The translations under genes and the position numbers were made by a program. Below, piece after piece: positions 42,840 to 51,444 of a DNA stretch of 64,000 nucleotides; position 1 is the first letter of the stretch, and each line of letters opens with the position of its first letter. Below the pieces are notes generated by a model, which was not told where the DNA came from, did no database searches, and was given only the letters and a program-made list of their open reading frames with translations. Source of the stretch: Alicyclobacillus tolerans (GTDB taxonomy: Bacteria > Bacillota > Bacilli > Alicyclobacillales > Alicyclobacillaceae); the NCBI RefSeq assembly GCF_021739485.1, contig NZ_JAJFNK010000001.1, positions 310,001-374,000 on the forward strand, read 5' to 3'.

Positions 42840-43556
42840 GTGCAAACTCGCATTAATTCTCAGGGCCTTACTATCATTACTTGTACAAAACGAGGGAACT
42901 ATATAGACAATTTATTGAATAACTATGCGACTCAACGTTGGCCAAAAAAGGAACTCATCATCGTTCTGAACAATGACCGTCTAAGCTTAAGCCATTACAG
43001 AAACAGGGCTCAACGATACAAAAACGTATCCGTATACCAATTACCGCAAGCCACCTCATTAGGCAAGTGTCTCAATTTCGGAGTCAGCAAGGCCAAGTAC
43101 GATTATATTGCCAAATTTGATGATGACGACTACTATGCACCCCAATACGCTCCGGAGATGATGCGCGCGTTTGCCCGAACCGGAGCAGATGTCGTCGGGA
43201 AGCTTACAATTTTCATCTATCTACAGCACCGGAAAATGCTTCTGCTCTCTTTCGCAAACAAGGAAAACCGATTTGTAAATCGTGTAGGTGGCGGTACCAT
43301 CACGTTTAGGAGGAGATTATTCAGATTTGTTAAATTTCCCGACGTAACCATCGGAGAGGATGTTGGTTTTCAACGGCGATGCCGAGCCAAGGGTTTCAAA
43401 ATTTATTCGACGAGCCGCTACAACTTCGCAGGGATTCGACGGAAGCATAGCATGGGGCACACTTGGCGCGTCTCGGATGAAGACATAAAGCGGTTCAGCA
43501 AATTCGTGGCCAGAACCGAGAATTATCGGGCATATGTAAAGCGTCCTGACAAATGA
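42840..43556 (+). CDS. GT2 family glycosyltransferase, CgeD-like
   Basis: A 238-residue GT-A glycosyltransferase. The N-terminus LTIITCTKRGNYIDNLLNNYATQRWPKKELIIVLN and the metal-binding cluster AKFDDDDYYAP are typical, and the late GEDVGFQRRCRAKGFKIYS is the acceptor/catalytic region. This short form, with TCTKR near the start, resembles the N-terminal domain of B. subtilis CgeD, a spore-crust glycosylation protein, so a spore-surface role is possible but unproven. GTG 42840 follows GGGGGGAG. Base composition is more AT-rich than nrdJ before it, which may mark acquired DNA. Confidence 0.8.
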   Translation: MQTRINSQGLTIITCTKRGNYIDNLLNNYATQRWPKKELIIVLNNDRLSLSHYRNRAQRYKNVSVYQLPQATSLGKCLNFGVSKAKYDYIAKFDDDDYYAPQYAPEMMRAFARTGADVVGKLTIFIYLQHRKMLLLSFANKENRFVNRVGGGTITFRRRLFRFVKFPDVTIGEDVGFQRRCRAKGFKIYSTSRYNFAGIRRKHSMGHTWRVSDEDIKRFSKFVARTENYRAYVKRPDK

Positions 43557-43649
43557 TTCACCCGTTTTCGCATTGTCGTTTCGACACAATCATCGTCAAT
43601 GAATCCAATCCATTTTGAAACTCGGTTCCAAAATCGGTCACTGGACCCA

Positions 43650-45050
43650 TCAAAGCGCGAATTTGCGTTTGCGACTAAAAAAATAGCCGACTACCAATAA
43701 AATGGACATGGCGAGAGACACATAGAAGCCTAGTCTTTGATCGCGTTCGAATAAAGCATACCCTGCCAATACAACAATGAGCACCATCGTCAGCCATGTC
43801 GTAAATGGTTGACCGAACGCTAACTTTGAGACCTTATTTTTGGCTTCCTTTCTTCGCCAAGCAATCAGCGTGGCTAACATGATCAACCAATTGAAAAACG
43901 TAAAGAAGCTGGAGGAACTAATCAATAGGTTATACACACTCGAAGGCAACATGTAAGAGACGCCGATGAAAATGGCGATGCCTATCGCCGTTGTGATTAA
44001 TGCACCATAATGGATATGCCTGTTTTCACTCGTCTTTATTGTAAACTTAGGTGCTTCCCCGCCGTGACCAAGGCTTGCGAGGATTTGATTTGCAGAGAAT
44101 ACAGACCCTGCCATCACGCTAAATGAAGCAATCAGGATGACTGCATTTAGAACATTCGCCAAAAGCCCAAGGTGCAGCGACTGAATGGCCTGTACAAATG
44201 GACTGATTTGAGTACTGACTTCGCTCCAGGGAAGAATCAGCAGAACGCCGGCAATCGAAAGAAAATATAGCCCTATGAGCAGGCCCATTGTCGTAAAACC
44301 ACCCATGTCAAGAAGTTTCGGGTGTTTCAATTCGACCGCTGCAGTGCCAAATACGCCAATGCCTGCATAAGCAAAAATCACAATCAACATGGATTGACAC
44401 AGTCCGCCGAATCCATGGGGAAAAAACGATCCGGTGAATAGTGAACTCACTTTCGGAGTTGTCCCGGTTGCTTGAACGTGCCACCCGAATAAAGAGAGTG
44501 CCACAACAACAATAAATCCAACCAAAGCCGCAATTTTAATCACACTCATGAACGACTCAACCAAACCAAAGTCTTTCACACCAAATGCATTAATCAATAG
44601 GACAATCGCCGCAAATATGGACGACAGCAGCCAAATCGGAACGGATGGAACCCACAATCTAACAAAGATGGCTGAAGCCACAGCCTCGCTGGAAATGGTG
44701 AGAATGCTGGTTAGATAATAGGTCCACCCCTGCATGTACCCGATAAAGCGCCCGAGGTACATATCCGCGTAAACTTTAAACGCCCCTTCGCTGGGGTGAT
44801 ACGTGGCCAAGGTGTTTAAGGCACCAACCGTCTGTGTGGTGATAAAGCCACCGACTAGAAACGCGATGAGTACGGAGGGGCCGGCCGTTCGGATCGGAGA
44901 ACCGGAGCCTAAGAAGTAACCAGCGCCGATAATTCCACCGACGCCCACGAGTATCAGTTCCCAGATGGACATCGACTGCTTGGTGGAGTTAAATTGTTGG
45001 CCGATATTCGTGGGATTCACTGCATCAAGGTGCCCTTTGACTTTGTTCAA
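43650..45050 (-). CDS. APC-superfamily amino acid permease
   Basis: A 466-residue transporter with twelve hydrophobic helices. Helix 1 VGVGGIIGAGYFLGSG is the broken substrate-binding helix of amino-acid permeases, and YHPSEGAFKVYADMYLGRFIGYMQGW is the conserved helix 2/3 region. The closest type is the AAT/GABA-permease-like branch (basic or neutral amino acids). TTG 45048-45050 lies eight bases after GGAAGG; a GTG three codons upstream directly abuts it. It is followed on the same strand upstream by an NhaC-type antiporter gene, 147 bp away, perhaps one unit. Confidence 0.88.
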   Translation of the reverse strand: MNKVKGHLDAVNPTNIGQQFNSTKQSMSIWELILVGVGGIIGAGYFLGSGSPIRTAGPSVLIAFLVGGFITTQTVGALNTLATYHPSEGAFKVYADMYLGRFIGYMQGWTYYLTSILTISSEAVASAIFVRLWVPSVPIWLLSSIFAAIVLLINAFGVKDFGLVESFMSVIKIAALVGFIVVVALSLFGWHVQATGTTPKVSSLFTGSFFPHGFGGLCQSMLIVIFAYAGIGVFGTAAVELKHPKLLDMGGFTTMGLLIGLYFLSIAGVLLILPWSEVSTQISPFVQAIQSLHLGLLANVLNAVILIASFSVMAGSVFSANQILASLGHGGEAPKFTIKTSENRHIHYGALITTAIGIAIFIGVSYMLPSSVYNLLISSSSFFTFFNWLIMLATLIAWRRKEAKNKVSKLAFGQPFTTWLTMVLIVVLAGYALFERDQRLGFYVSLAMSILLVVGYFFSRKRKFAL

Positions 45051-45196
45051 GAATACCACCCTTCCTACATGACCGGATGCCGACCAGATGCTCGTTTCAA
45101 CCGTTTATGAATTGCGATTTAACGAACCTAGGGTTCACTGATGTTCAGACGTGTATTCGAACTCCTTCCCAGGGGATGTTGGGATTTCCACGATAT

Positions 45197-46756
45197 TTAA
45201 ACTACCCACGCAACAACCCCGTAAAGTACGGCGCAGATTCCGGCGGCTATGGACGCACTTTTCGTTTTGTACTTGGCGTACTTCATCACGGGTAGTTTCA
45301 TCATCGTGGCCATCGCTACGGTGTTGTCGCTCAGAGGTGATGCAAAACCGCCAAATGTACCACTTGCAAAGATCGCACCGGCAACCAACGGCAAACTTCC
45401 TGCTCCCGCGGCCGCCAGTGAGAAGCCCAACGGCATCAGCATTCCCCAAGTCCCAAACGACGACCCAATGAAGTACGAGATGATACAGCCAAAGACAAAC
45501 AACGCAGGAACGATAAACGCATGTGGAATAAATCGAGTAATTTCACGCTGGCAGAACTGAGCAAAACCTAGGTCGGCCGATACTGCTGAGACAGCCCAAA
45601 TCAAGACCAGCAAGACAATCACAGACATCATTTCATTGCCCCCTTGCATAAAGCCGAACATTGTCCGCTCTATGGGCTGCCGGCGAAATGCGTAGAACAG
45701 AAACATAAACACCAGCGTGACCACGAGTGCTTGCAGCATTGCCGCGGAAGCATTGGCCTGAATCAGTGCTTGAAATATCCCACGCCCACCATTCGCATAC
45801 CCTGACCAATACGTGAGGGAGAGTGTGAGAAAGAGTAAAACTGCCAGTGGGAGAATCAAATTTAATGCGCTGCCTTGCACTTGTTCTGATATTTTCTCAA
45901 CAGGATCGGGTACATTGTCCTCCTTCTTGTCGTTTCGAGGTTGGCCGATATGCTTTCCTCTTGGCATCGCGCCGATTGCACCCGTTTCCATGCTGACCAT
46001 GGCGGCGACATTTCGCATTTGTTGTTCAACGTGGCGTCTGCCTCCAAATCCGATATGACTGGAATCGGGCATTTCACCCGGTTCATTTTGCGGTGCCTTT
46101 TCAGCCTTTCGCGCATGCACGAAGAACGTCAGTACAAAAGCCAGAGCAAGCATTACCCAGGCGAAGAAATTGTACGGAATGCTTTCTACAAACAGGCGGT
46201 AAGGAGATATTGCGGTTCCCGTGTGGTGAATAGACGTATGCATCAGGCCAACCATATAACCGACGAACGCCGTACCAAGAGGTACAATGGCGCAAAGTGG
46301 TGTTGAAGTGACGTCAATCGCGTATGCCACACGTTCCGGATTGACACCGAGTCGTTCAAAAATTCGCTTGACGACAGGTGCGATCGTGATAATCCGAAAG
46401 TCTGGTGCCATAAACGTAGCGAGAGCCGAAATCCAAGTAAGGCCGAACGCACTGCGCTCGCTCTTAATCCGTTTTTCAATCCACGCCGAAAATCCCTTGA
46501 CGCCGCCCGTCACTCGAATCAGACCCACGAACGATCCGAAGCCGTATAAGAACAGAATAAGGTTCAGGTTGCTTCCGCTTGCTGTTTCTTTTACCACGTA
46601 TGTAATGATGCTCTGCAGACCACCAAACAGAGTCGGATGAACCATATACGCCCCAATAATCAACCCCACCGCGAGTCCAGGAATCACCTGCTTTGTCCAG
46701 AGTGCGATAGGAATGACTACAAAAAACGGAATTAAAGCCACGATACTCCCATACAT
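45197..46756 (-). CDS. NhaC-family Na+/H+ antiporter
   Basis: A 519-residue membrane protein with about twelve helices in two halves, separated by a hydrophilic loop of roughly 80 residues (from ARKAEKAPQNEPGE to PDPVEKISEQVQ). Conserved NhaC-type stretches are DVTSTPLCAIVPLGTAFVGYM in the first half and IGSSFGTWGMLMPLGFSLA with GTFGGFASPLSDNTVAMA in the second. It probably exchanges Na+ for H+, or acts as a substrate/H+ exchanger as MleN does. ATG 46754-46756 is preceded by GGAGG; an ATG at 46819 lies upstream without an RBS. Confidence 0.85.
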   Translation of the reverse strand: MYGSIVALIPFFVVIPIALWTKQVIPGLAVGLIIGAYMVHPTLFGGLQSIITYVVKETASGSNLNLILFLYGFGSFVGLIRVTGGVKGFSAWIEKRIKSERSAFGLTWISALATFMAPDFRIITIAPVVKRIFERLGVNPERVAYAIDVTSTPLCAIVPLGTAFVGYMVGLMHTSIHHTGTAISPYRLFVESIPYNFFAWVMLALAFVLTFFVHARKAEKAPQNEPGEMPDSSHIGFGGRRHVEQQMRNVAAMVSMETGAIGAMPRGKHIGQPRNDKKEDNVPDPVEKISEQVQGSALNLILPLAVLLFLTLSLTYWSGYANGGRGIFQALIQANASAAMLQALVVTLVFMFLFYAFRRQPIERTMFGFMQGGNEMMSVIVLLVLIWAVSAVSADLGFAQFCQREITRFIPHAFIVPALFVFGCIISYFIGSSFGTWGMLMPLGFSLAAAGAGSLPLVAGAIFASGTFGGFASPLSDNTVAMATMMKLPVMKYAKYKTKSASIAAGICAVLYGVVAWVV

Positions 46757-46890
46757 TGCCGGGACCTCCCTCGTATTGGTCCAAAGATTCATAACGGAGG
46801 TTAGGATACCGGGATGCATGGAAAAGCATACGCTTAGAACCGGTCACGTGAACGCAGAAAATAGAAAGGGATTTTTCGCGAAACGGGGAC

Positions 46891-46977
46891 TTGAATTCGG
46901 GAAATGGCTTAAGATATAAAGGAAGTGGACGAGAGGCCGACTTGGGAACACCACGAAATGGCCTCTTTTTTGTTCCC
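46891..46977 (+). promoter_or_regulatory. Promoter and probable transcription attenuator of the sensor kinase gene
   Basis: TTGAAT (46891-46896), 18-bp spacer, TATAAA (46915-46920). Only about 12 bp later a terminator hairpin forms from AGAGGCC (46932-46938) and GGCCTCT (46960-46966), followed by TTTTTT. GGGAACA (46944-46950), in its loop, is complementary to TGTTCCC (46971-46977) just beyond, which could form a competing structure. Transcripts would end at about 45 nt unless termination is overridden before the kinase gene. Confidence 0.55.
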
Positions 46978-47054
46978 ATTGTTCCATTATATGGACTATA
47001 GTAGCATTATGCTTAAAGTCCAGGATGGATGTTCTTGAACGCAAAGGATATCCC

Positions 47055-49094
47055 ATGGTTACAGGTGGTCCAAAAATAAAGAGGCGCATCCTCAAACTCA
47101 ATGAACGAATTTCAGGAGATCAATGTATGGATATGTGCAGTTTTGGATTATCAATTCTTAATTGTATTGGTGAAGGTGTATTTAGCAACGATTTAAATGG
47201 TCTTTGCAACTTTATCAACCCGGCGGCGCTGGATATCCTTGGTTTTACAAAAGAAGAGGCTGTCGGACAGGATCTGCACAAGCTTATTCACCATGTTCAA
47301 GATGAATCGATGATTCTATACGATAATTGCCCTGTCCATTTGACTTTAAAGGATGGGAAACGTCGGATCGCGGAAGTTTGCTTTACTCGTAAAAATGGCG
47401 AACGATTCCCTGCGCGCTTGACAGTGACGCCTACTTTGCAGGGAAATGAAATAGTTGGGGTCACTGGGATCTTTCAGGATATTACAGAAAGAAAGAATGC
47501 CGAGAAGCAAATCCATTTTCTGAATCAGATCTATGCTTGCCTGTCACAGACGAACGAAACCATCGTTCGCTGTCAGGATGAAACGACGTTGTTTCGTGAA
47601 GTATGCCGGATTGCCGTGGAATTTGGCGGTATGGAAATGAGTTGGATCGGACGCAAGGACGAAGACAGTGACTTGATTATACCCGTATCAAAATATGGTT
47701 CTGGGGTGAAGTATCTAGACGGCATTGCCATTTCATCGCGCGCAGATGTTTTTGAAGGGCAAGGGTCGACTGGATCCGCTTTCCGAGAAAATCGTGTCGT
47801 CATTGTACAGGATTTTAACACGGACATAATCACGGTGCCCTGGCAGAAAAGGGCCAAAAAATACGGTTGGGGAGCATCCGCGAGTTTTCCCATTTCGCGA
47901 AACGGTCGTACGTATGCCGTCTTTTCGGTATACCACAAAGACAAGGACGCGTTTAATCCCAAGATCGTGGATTTGCTCAAGCAAATGGCGTTCGATATCA
48001 GTTATGCGCTGGATATGCTGGACGTGGCGACCAAGAGAATGACCGTTGAAAAACAAAATGAAGCGAAGTATCGCTTAATTGCTGACAATACGTCTGATCT
48101 AATCTGTGTTTTGGATATTAATGGGGTAGTCCTCTATATGTCTCCTTCGTATCACACAGTCATGGGGTTCTCCCCTGAAAAATGCGAAGGACAATTCGTT
48201 TTTAATTTTATACACGCAGAAGATGTGGCAGAAGTAAAACAGCAATTTCTTGCGATGCTGCAGACGAAAGAGACGACAAAAATGGAATTTCGCCAGCTTC
48301 ATTCCAGTGGCCGTTGGGTAGATGTTGAAGCCAAAAGCACTCCTGTGGCGGATGAATTCGGCAATGTCGAGAACATCGTTATCATTGCACGGGATATTAC
48401 AGAACGAAAGCAAACGCAAGAACAATTACTGCGGTCTGAAAAACTTGCCATTGTTGGGGAATTGGCGGCCGGAGTGGCCCATGAAATTCGGAATCCTTTG
48501 ACCTCGTTGAAAGGATTTCTGCAACTGCTCTCGCAGAGAGAAGAAAATAAAGGTTATTGTTCAATTATGTTGCCTGAATTGGACCGAATTGACGCGATTG
48601 TCTCGGAGTTATTAATGGTTGCTAAGCCGCAGGCCCAAAACTTGAAACCCACCTGTATTCAACGTTTATTAAATCATGTAATTGAGCTGTTAAGCACAAA
48701 TGCCATTATGAGCAATGTCCAAATCACATTCAGCTATGATGAAAACATTTCCTTGGTCAGCGGGGACGAAAATCAACTCAAACAGGTGTTTATCAATATC
48801 CTCAAGAACGCGATCGATGCGATGCCAAATGGCGGGGAGGTTTCTGTCGAAGCCCAAAAGTACGATGAGAACAGTGTAATGATTCGTGTCATGGATCGAG
48901 GGTGTGGTATCCCCAAAGAACGACTTGCCAAGGTTGGAGAACCTTTTTACACGACTAAAGAAAAAGGAACAGGTCTAGGATTGATGGTGAGCAAGAGAAT
49001 TATTGAAATGCACAATGGCAAAATCCTGATTACAAGTGAAGAGGGAATCGGAACGACCGTTGAAATTGGTTTGCCTGTTGTGTTTCATGACTAA
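47055..49094 (+). CDS. PAS-GAF-PAS sensor histidine kinase (KinA/KinE-like)
   Basis: A 679-residue soluble kinase without membrane helices. An N-terminal PAS domain (about 15-140, ending DITERKNAEKQ) is followed by a GAF-like domain (about 155-325) and a second PAS (about 335-455, ending DITERKQTQEQ), then HisKA with the phosphorylated His476 in AAGVAHEIRNPLTSLKG. The HATPase has N-box NAIDAMPNGG and G-boxes DRGCGIPKE and GTGLGLMV. This plan matches sporulation-type kinases feeding Spo0F; no response regulator is adjacent. ATG 47055 follows AAAGGA. ATG 47127 with a better GGAG is a serious alternative. AT-rich codon use differs from the flanking 30 kb. Confidence 0.88.
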   Translation: MVTGGPKIKRRILKLNERISGDQCMDMCSFGLSILNCIGEGVFSNDLNGLCNFINPAALDILGFTKEEAVGQDLHKLIHHVQDESMILYDNCPVHLTLKDGKRRIAEVCFTRKNGERFPARLTVTPTLQGNEIVGVTGIFQDITERKNAEKQIHFLNQIYACLSQTNETIVRCQDETTLFREVCRIAVEFGGMEMSWIGRKDEDSDLIIPVSKYGSGVKYLDGIAISSRADVFEGQGSTGSAFRENRVVIVQDFNTDIITVPWQKRAKKYGWGASASFPISRNGRTYAVFSVYHKDKDAFNPKIVDLLKQMAFDISYALDMLDVATKRMTVEKQNEAKYRLIADNTSDLICVLDINGVVLYMSPSYHTVMGFSPEKCEGQFVFNFIHAEDVAEVKQQFLAMLQTKETTKMEFRQLHSSGRWVDVEAKSTPVADEFGNVENIVIIARDITERKQTQEQLLRSEKLAIVGELAAGVAHEIRNPLTSLKGFLQLLSQREENKGYCSIMLPELDRIDAIVSELLMVAKPQAQNLKPTCIQRLLNHVIELLSTNAIMSNVQITFSYDENISLVSGDENQLKQVFINILKNAIDAMPNGGEVSVEAQKYDENSVMIRVMDRGCGIPKERLAKVGEPFYTTKEKGTGLGLMVSKRIIEMHNGKILITSEEGIGTTVEIGLPVVFHD

Positions 49095-49102
49095 ATTTTT
49101 GT

Positions 49103-49681
49103 TTAAGACGTCGTGGAGGGATTCAGTCCACGGACGAAAATGTCAGAAAAGACTTGTTCGATCTCGTCATCGGATAAGTGCGGATACGGATTTGGCCAAT
49201 CACTGACGAGTCCCGTATATGTACGAAAGAGCACAAATGCCAGGGCTGTGGCGTTACAAGGAGCCACGTCTTTGCGCGATTGTGCTTTTTCAATTTCGGA
49301 CGCGATGAAGTTGACGATGCTGTGCTCAACCTGCTCAAGGCCGCTGATTACTTTCTTTGTGCCGATTTCTTTAACCTCAAGACTCAATTTGGAAAACACT
49401 TCGTGTTTTGAGCGATTTAATAAAATCTGACGAATGGCATGTGATAATTTATCTAAGAAAGGACCTTCGGATTCTAGTGACTTTTTCGCGATTTCCTGCA
49501 TGTCGTTTGCGATATCGTCGAGAATGTGCGTGAACAATTCGTCTTTACTTGAGAATACAAGGTAGATAGTCCCTTTACCGATATTGGCGATCTTCGCAAT
49601 TTGATCCATGGTCGTTCCTTTATAACCAAACATCGAAAAAGACTTAATGGCGGCGTCGATGACTTTTTGGCGATTATCCAT
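49103..49681 (-). CDS. TetR-family transcriptional regulator
   Basis: A 192-residue repressor. The N-terminal HTH (residues 5-50: VIDAAIKSFSMFGYKGTTMDQIAKIANIGKGTIYLVFSSKDEL) is canonical TetR, and the C-terminal helical domain would bind a ligand. It overlaps the 3' end of the DHA2 transporter gene by eight bases, on the same strand, so the pair is one operon. The likely operator is the inverted repeat upstream of the transporter gene, and the ligand is probably a substrate of the pump. Start ATG 49679-49681. Confidence 0.9.
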   Translation of the reverse strand: MDNRQKVIDAAIKSFSMFGYKGTTMDQIAKIANIGKGTIYLVFSSKDELFTHILDDIANDMQEIAKKSLESEGPFLDKLSHAIRQILLNRSKHEVFSKLSLEVKEIGTKKVISGLEQVEHSIVNFIASEIEKAQSRKDVAPCNATALAFVLFRTYTGLVSDWPNPYPHLSDDEIEQVFSDIFVRGLNPSTTS

Positions 49682-51278
49682 TCAAGATTTCACCTTCACT
49701 GTGCGTAATGTGACGTCTCGGGTTGTATGAAAAGACGCTCGTTGTCGAAAAGAACATGGTAAGGACTGCGACTACAATGGCCAGCAGCGCATCGACAAAG
49801 AATGTATCATCTACACCCATCGTAAACGTGCGGGATTGAAGCGCATTATACAAAGTTTGAACCGCAAAAAGATGGGCCATGGAAGCAGAGTAGCCCAATT
49901 GCTCAAAATGCGTTTGGTACTGAAGGAATTGCAATCCATATGGGGACCCAGGAGTGACAGTCCACCTAAGTTTGGCATAGTGATACCTTGCTCGCGTGAG
50001 CATATAGGACGCTAATACAGCCATTCCTAAGGACGAAACAACCTGACGAGACATATTTGAAATTGCGATGGACTGATCGGATAAGAATTCAGGTACTCTA
50101 TCCAGTCCAACTTTCATAATCGGCATGATCGTAAAACCCATGCCGATACTGCGGATGACGAAGAGGGTTTGCAGGGTCCTAGCTGGTGTGTCCACTTGAA
50201 GTCCAGACAGCAGGTAGTCCGCAATCGCCAGCATGAGCAGACCCGGCAAGGCAAACGTGCGTGTACCTACTTTGGATTGGACTGCGCCGCTCAATAGCAT
50301 TGCGACAGCAGCACCAACTGCCCCCGGCGTCATGAACTCGCCGACTTGCATGACGGAGTAGTTCCGTACGTTTTGTAGGTAGAGCGGAAGGATGAAGATG
50401 CCGATAAACAAAGCAACATAGATGACTCCCACAATGATAAGGCTCAACAGATAGGGTGTATCTGTCAGCACTCGTAGTTCGATCAGCGGCTGGTTGTTAT
50501 TGAGTTCAATCCACACCATGAACAATAGCGAAGTACAACCGATAATGAGCGGGACTTTTACAATGGGAGAAGACCAACCATAGGAGTACACTTCACTGAA
50601 TGCGTACAGCAAACAAAAAAAGCCGATGGTGGACCAGACAAAGCCCCATATGTCTAGCTTGCTCTTTACAGCGTGATCGAACGGAGAAAGCAGCCAAAGG
50701 GATAGAAATGTTGCGGCTAGACCCACAGGGACATTGATAAAGAAGATCAACCGCCAACTCTCTATGGCCACTAAGTAACCACCAAGCAGAGGACCAAATG
50801 CAGGAGCTGCAGCAATGACTAGACCAAAGATACCCATCGGGAGATTCCGCTGATTCGCAGGAAACAGTCGATATAAAATAGAGATGACCACAGGCATCAT
50901 AAATCCGCCACCGACCGCCTGAAGTACACGGAATGAAATCATGGAAGCGAGGTTCCATGAGAATCCACACAATGCAGAGCCAATGGAAAAGACGAATACT
51001 GAGAATACGAACAGGTTTTTGGCGCCAAATCGGTCAATTAACCAGCTCGTTAAAGGGATTAAGACGCCAAGCGTTAAAAGATATGCGGTGATGACCCACT
51101 GAATCTGGTCCGTACTCGCCCCAAGCGAAGATTCTATATCGGGAATCCCCACGTTGACGACAGTTGTATCCAGTAAATCCATAAAAGCGCCGATGAGTAC
51201 GATCAGTAACTGCCAATAGGCGCCAACTGCTGGAGAAGAAATGTTGTGTCGCTGCTCAGCGACAATCTCGTTCGACAT
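49674..51278 (-). CDS. DHA2-family MFS multidrug efflux transporter (EmrB/QacA type)
   Basis: A 534-residue drug:H+ antiporter with fourteen hydrophobic helices. Motif D1 LLDTTVVNVGIPDI in helix 1, motif A region WLIDRFGAKNLFVFS, motif C-like GFMMPVVISI and GPLLGGYLVAIESWRLIFFINVPVG are typical of the 14-helix DHA2 group. ATG 51276-51278 has GGAGAGAG about eleven bases upstream; the open frame extends 18 codons further without an RBS. It is encoded with its probable TetR regulator downstream. Confidence 0.92.
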   Translation of the reverse strand: MSNEIVAEQRHNISSPAVGAYWQLLIVLIGAFMDLLDTTVVNVGIPDIESSLGASTDQIQWVITAYLLTLGVLIPLTSWLIDRFGAKNLFVFSVFVFSIGSALCGFSWNLASMISFRVLQAVGGGFMMPVVISILYRLFPANQRNLPMGIFGLVIAAAPAFGPLLGGYLVAIESWRLIFFINVPVGLAATFLSLWLLSPFDHAVKSKLDIWGFVWSTIGFFCLLYAFSEVYSYGWSSPIVKVPLIIGCTSLLFMVWIELNNNQPLIELRVLTDTPYLLSLIIVGVIYVALFIGIFILPLYLQNVRNYSVMQVGEFMTPGAVGAAVAMLLSGAVQSKVGTRTFALPGLLMLAIADYLLSGLQVDTPARTLQTLFVIRSIGMGFTIMPIMKVGLDRVPEFLSDQSIAISNMSRQVVSSLGMAVLASYMLTRARYHYAKLRWTVTPGSPYGLQFLQYQTHFEQLGYSASMAHLFAVQTLYNALQSRTFTMGVDDTFFVDALLAIVVAVLTMFFSTTSVFSYNPRRHITHSEGEILNG

Positions 51279-51330
51279 CCTCAAACTCTCTCCTATGTAC
51301 AAAACAAAACTGTGAAGTCTAATCCTATCC

Positions 51331-51379
51331 ATGACCTATCTGAGTGTAAACCATATGACCATAAAAGTAAATTGGTCAT
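51331..51379 (-). promoter_or_regulatory. Probable TetR operator and promoter of the efflux operon
   Basis: Inverted repeat ATGACCA (51355-51361) and TGGTCAT (51373-51379) with an 11-bp centre. A further half-site ATGACC lies at 51331-51336. On the minus strand TTTACT, 17-bp spacer and TACACT could be the promoter and would overlap the repeat. Autoregulation by the TetR protein at 49103 is inferred. Confidence 0.6.
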
Positions 51380-51444
51380 TTAGTCACAAAACAGGCGACG
51401 GGGGCCAAAACTCACCTCCAGGATCAGGCGGGTATTTACATCAG

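Noticed and set aside
46713..46919. Small plus-strand gene antisense to the NhaC start
   Set aside because: It lies almost wholly over the NhaC N-terminus and leader, has no RBS and shows no protein-like pattern.
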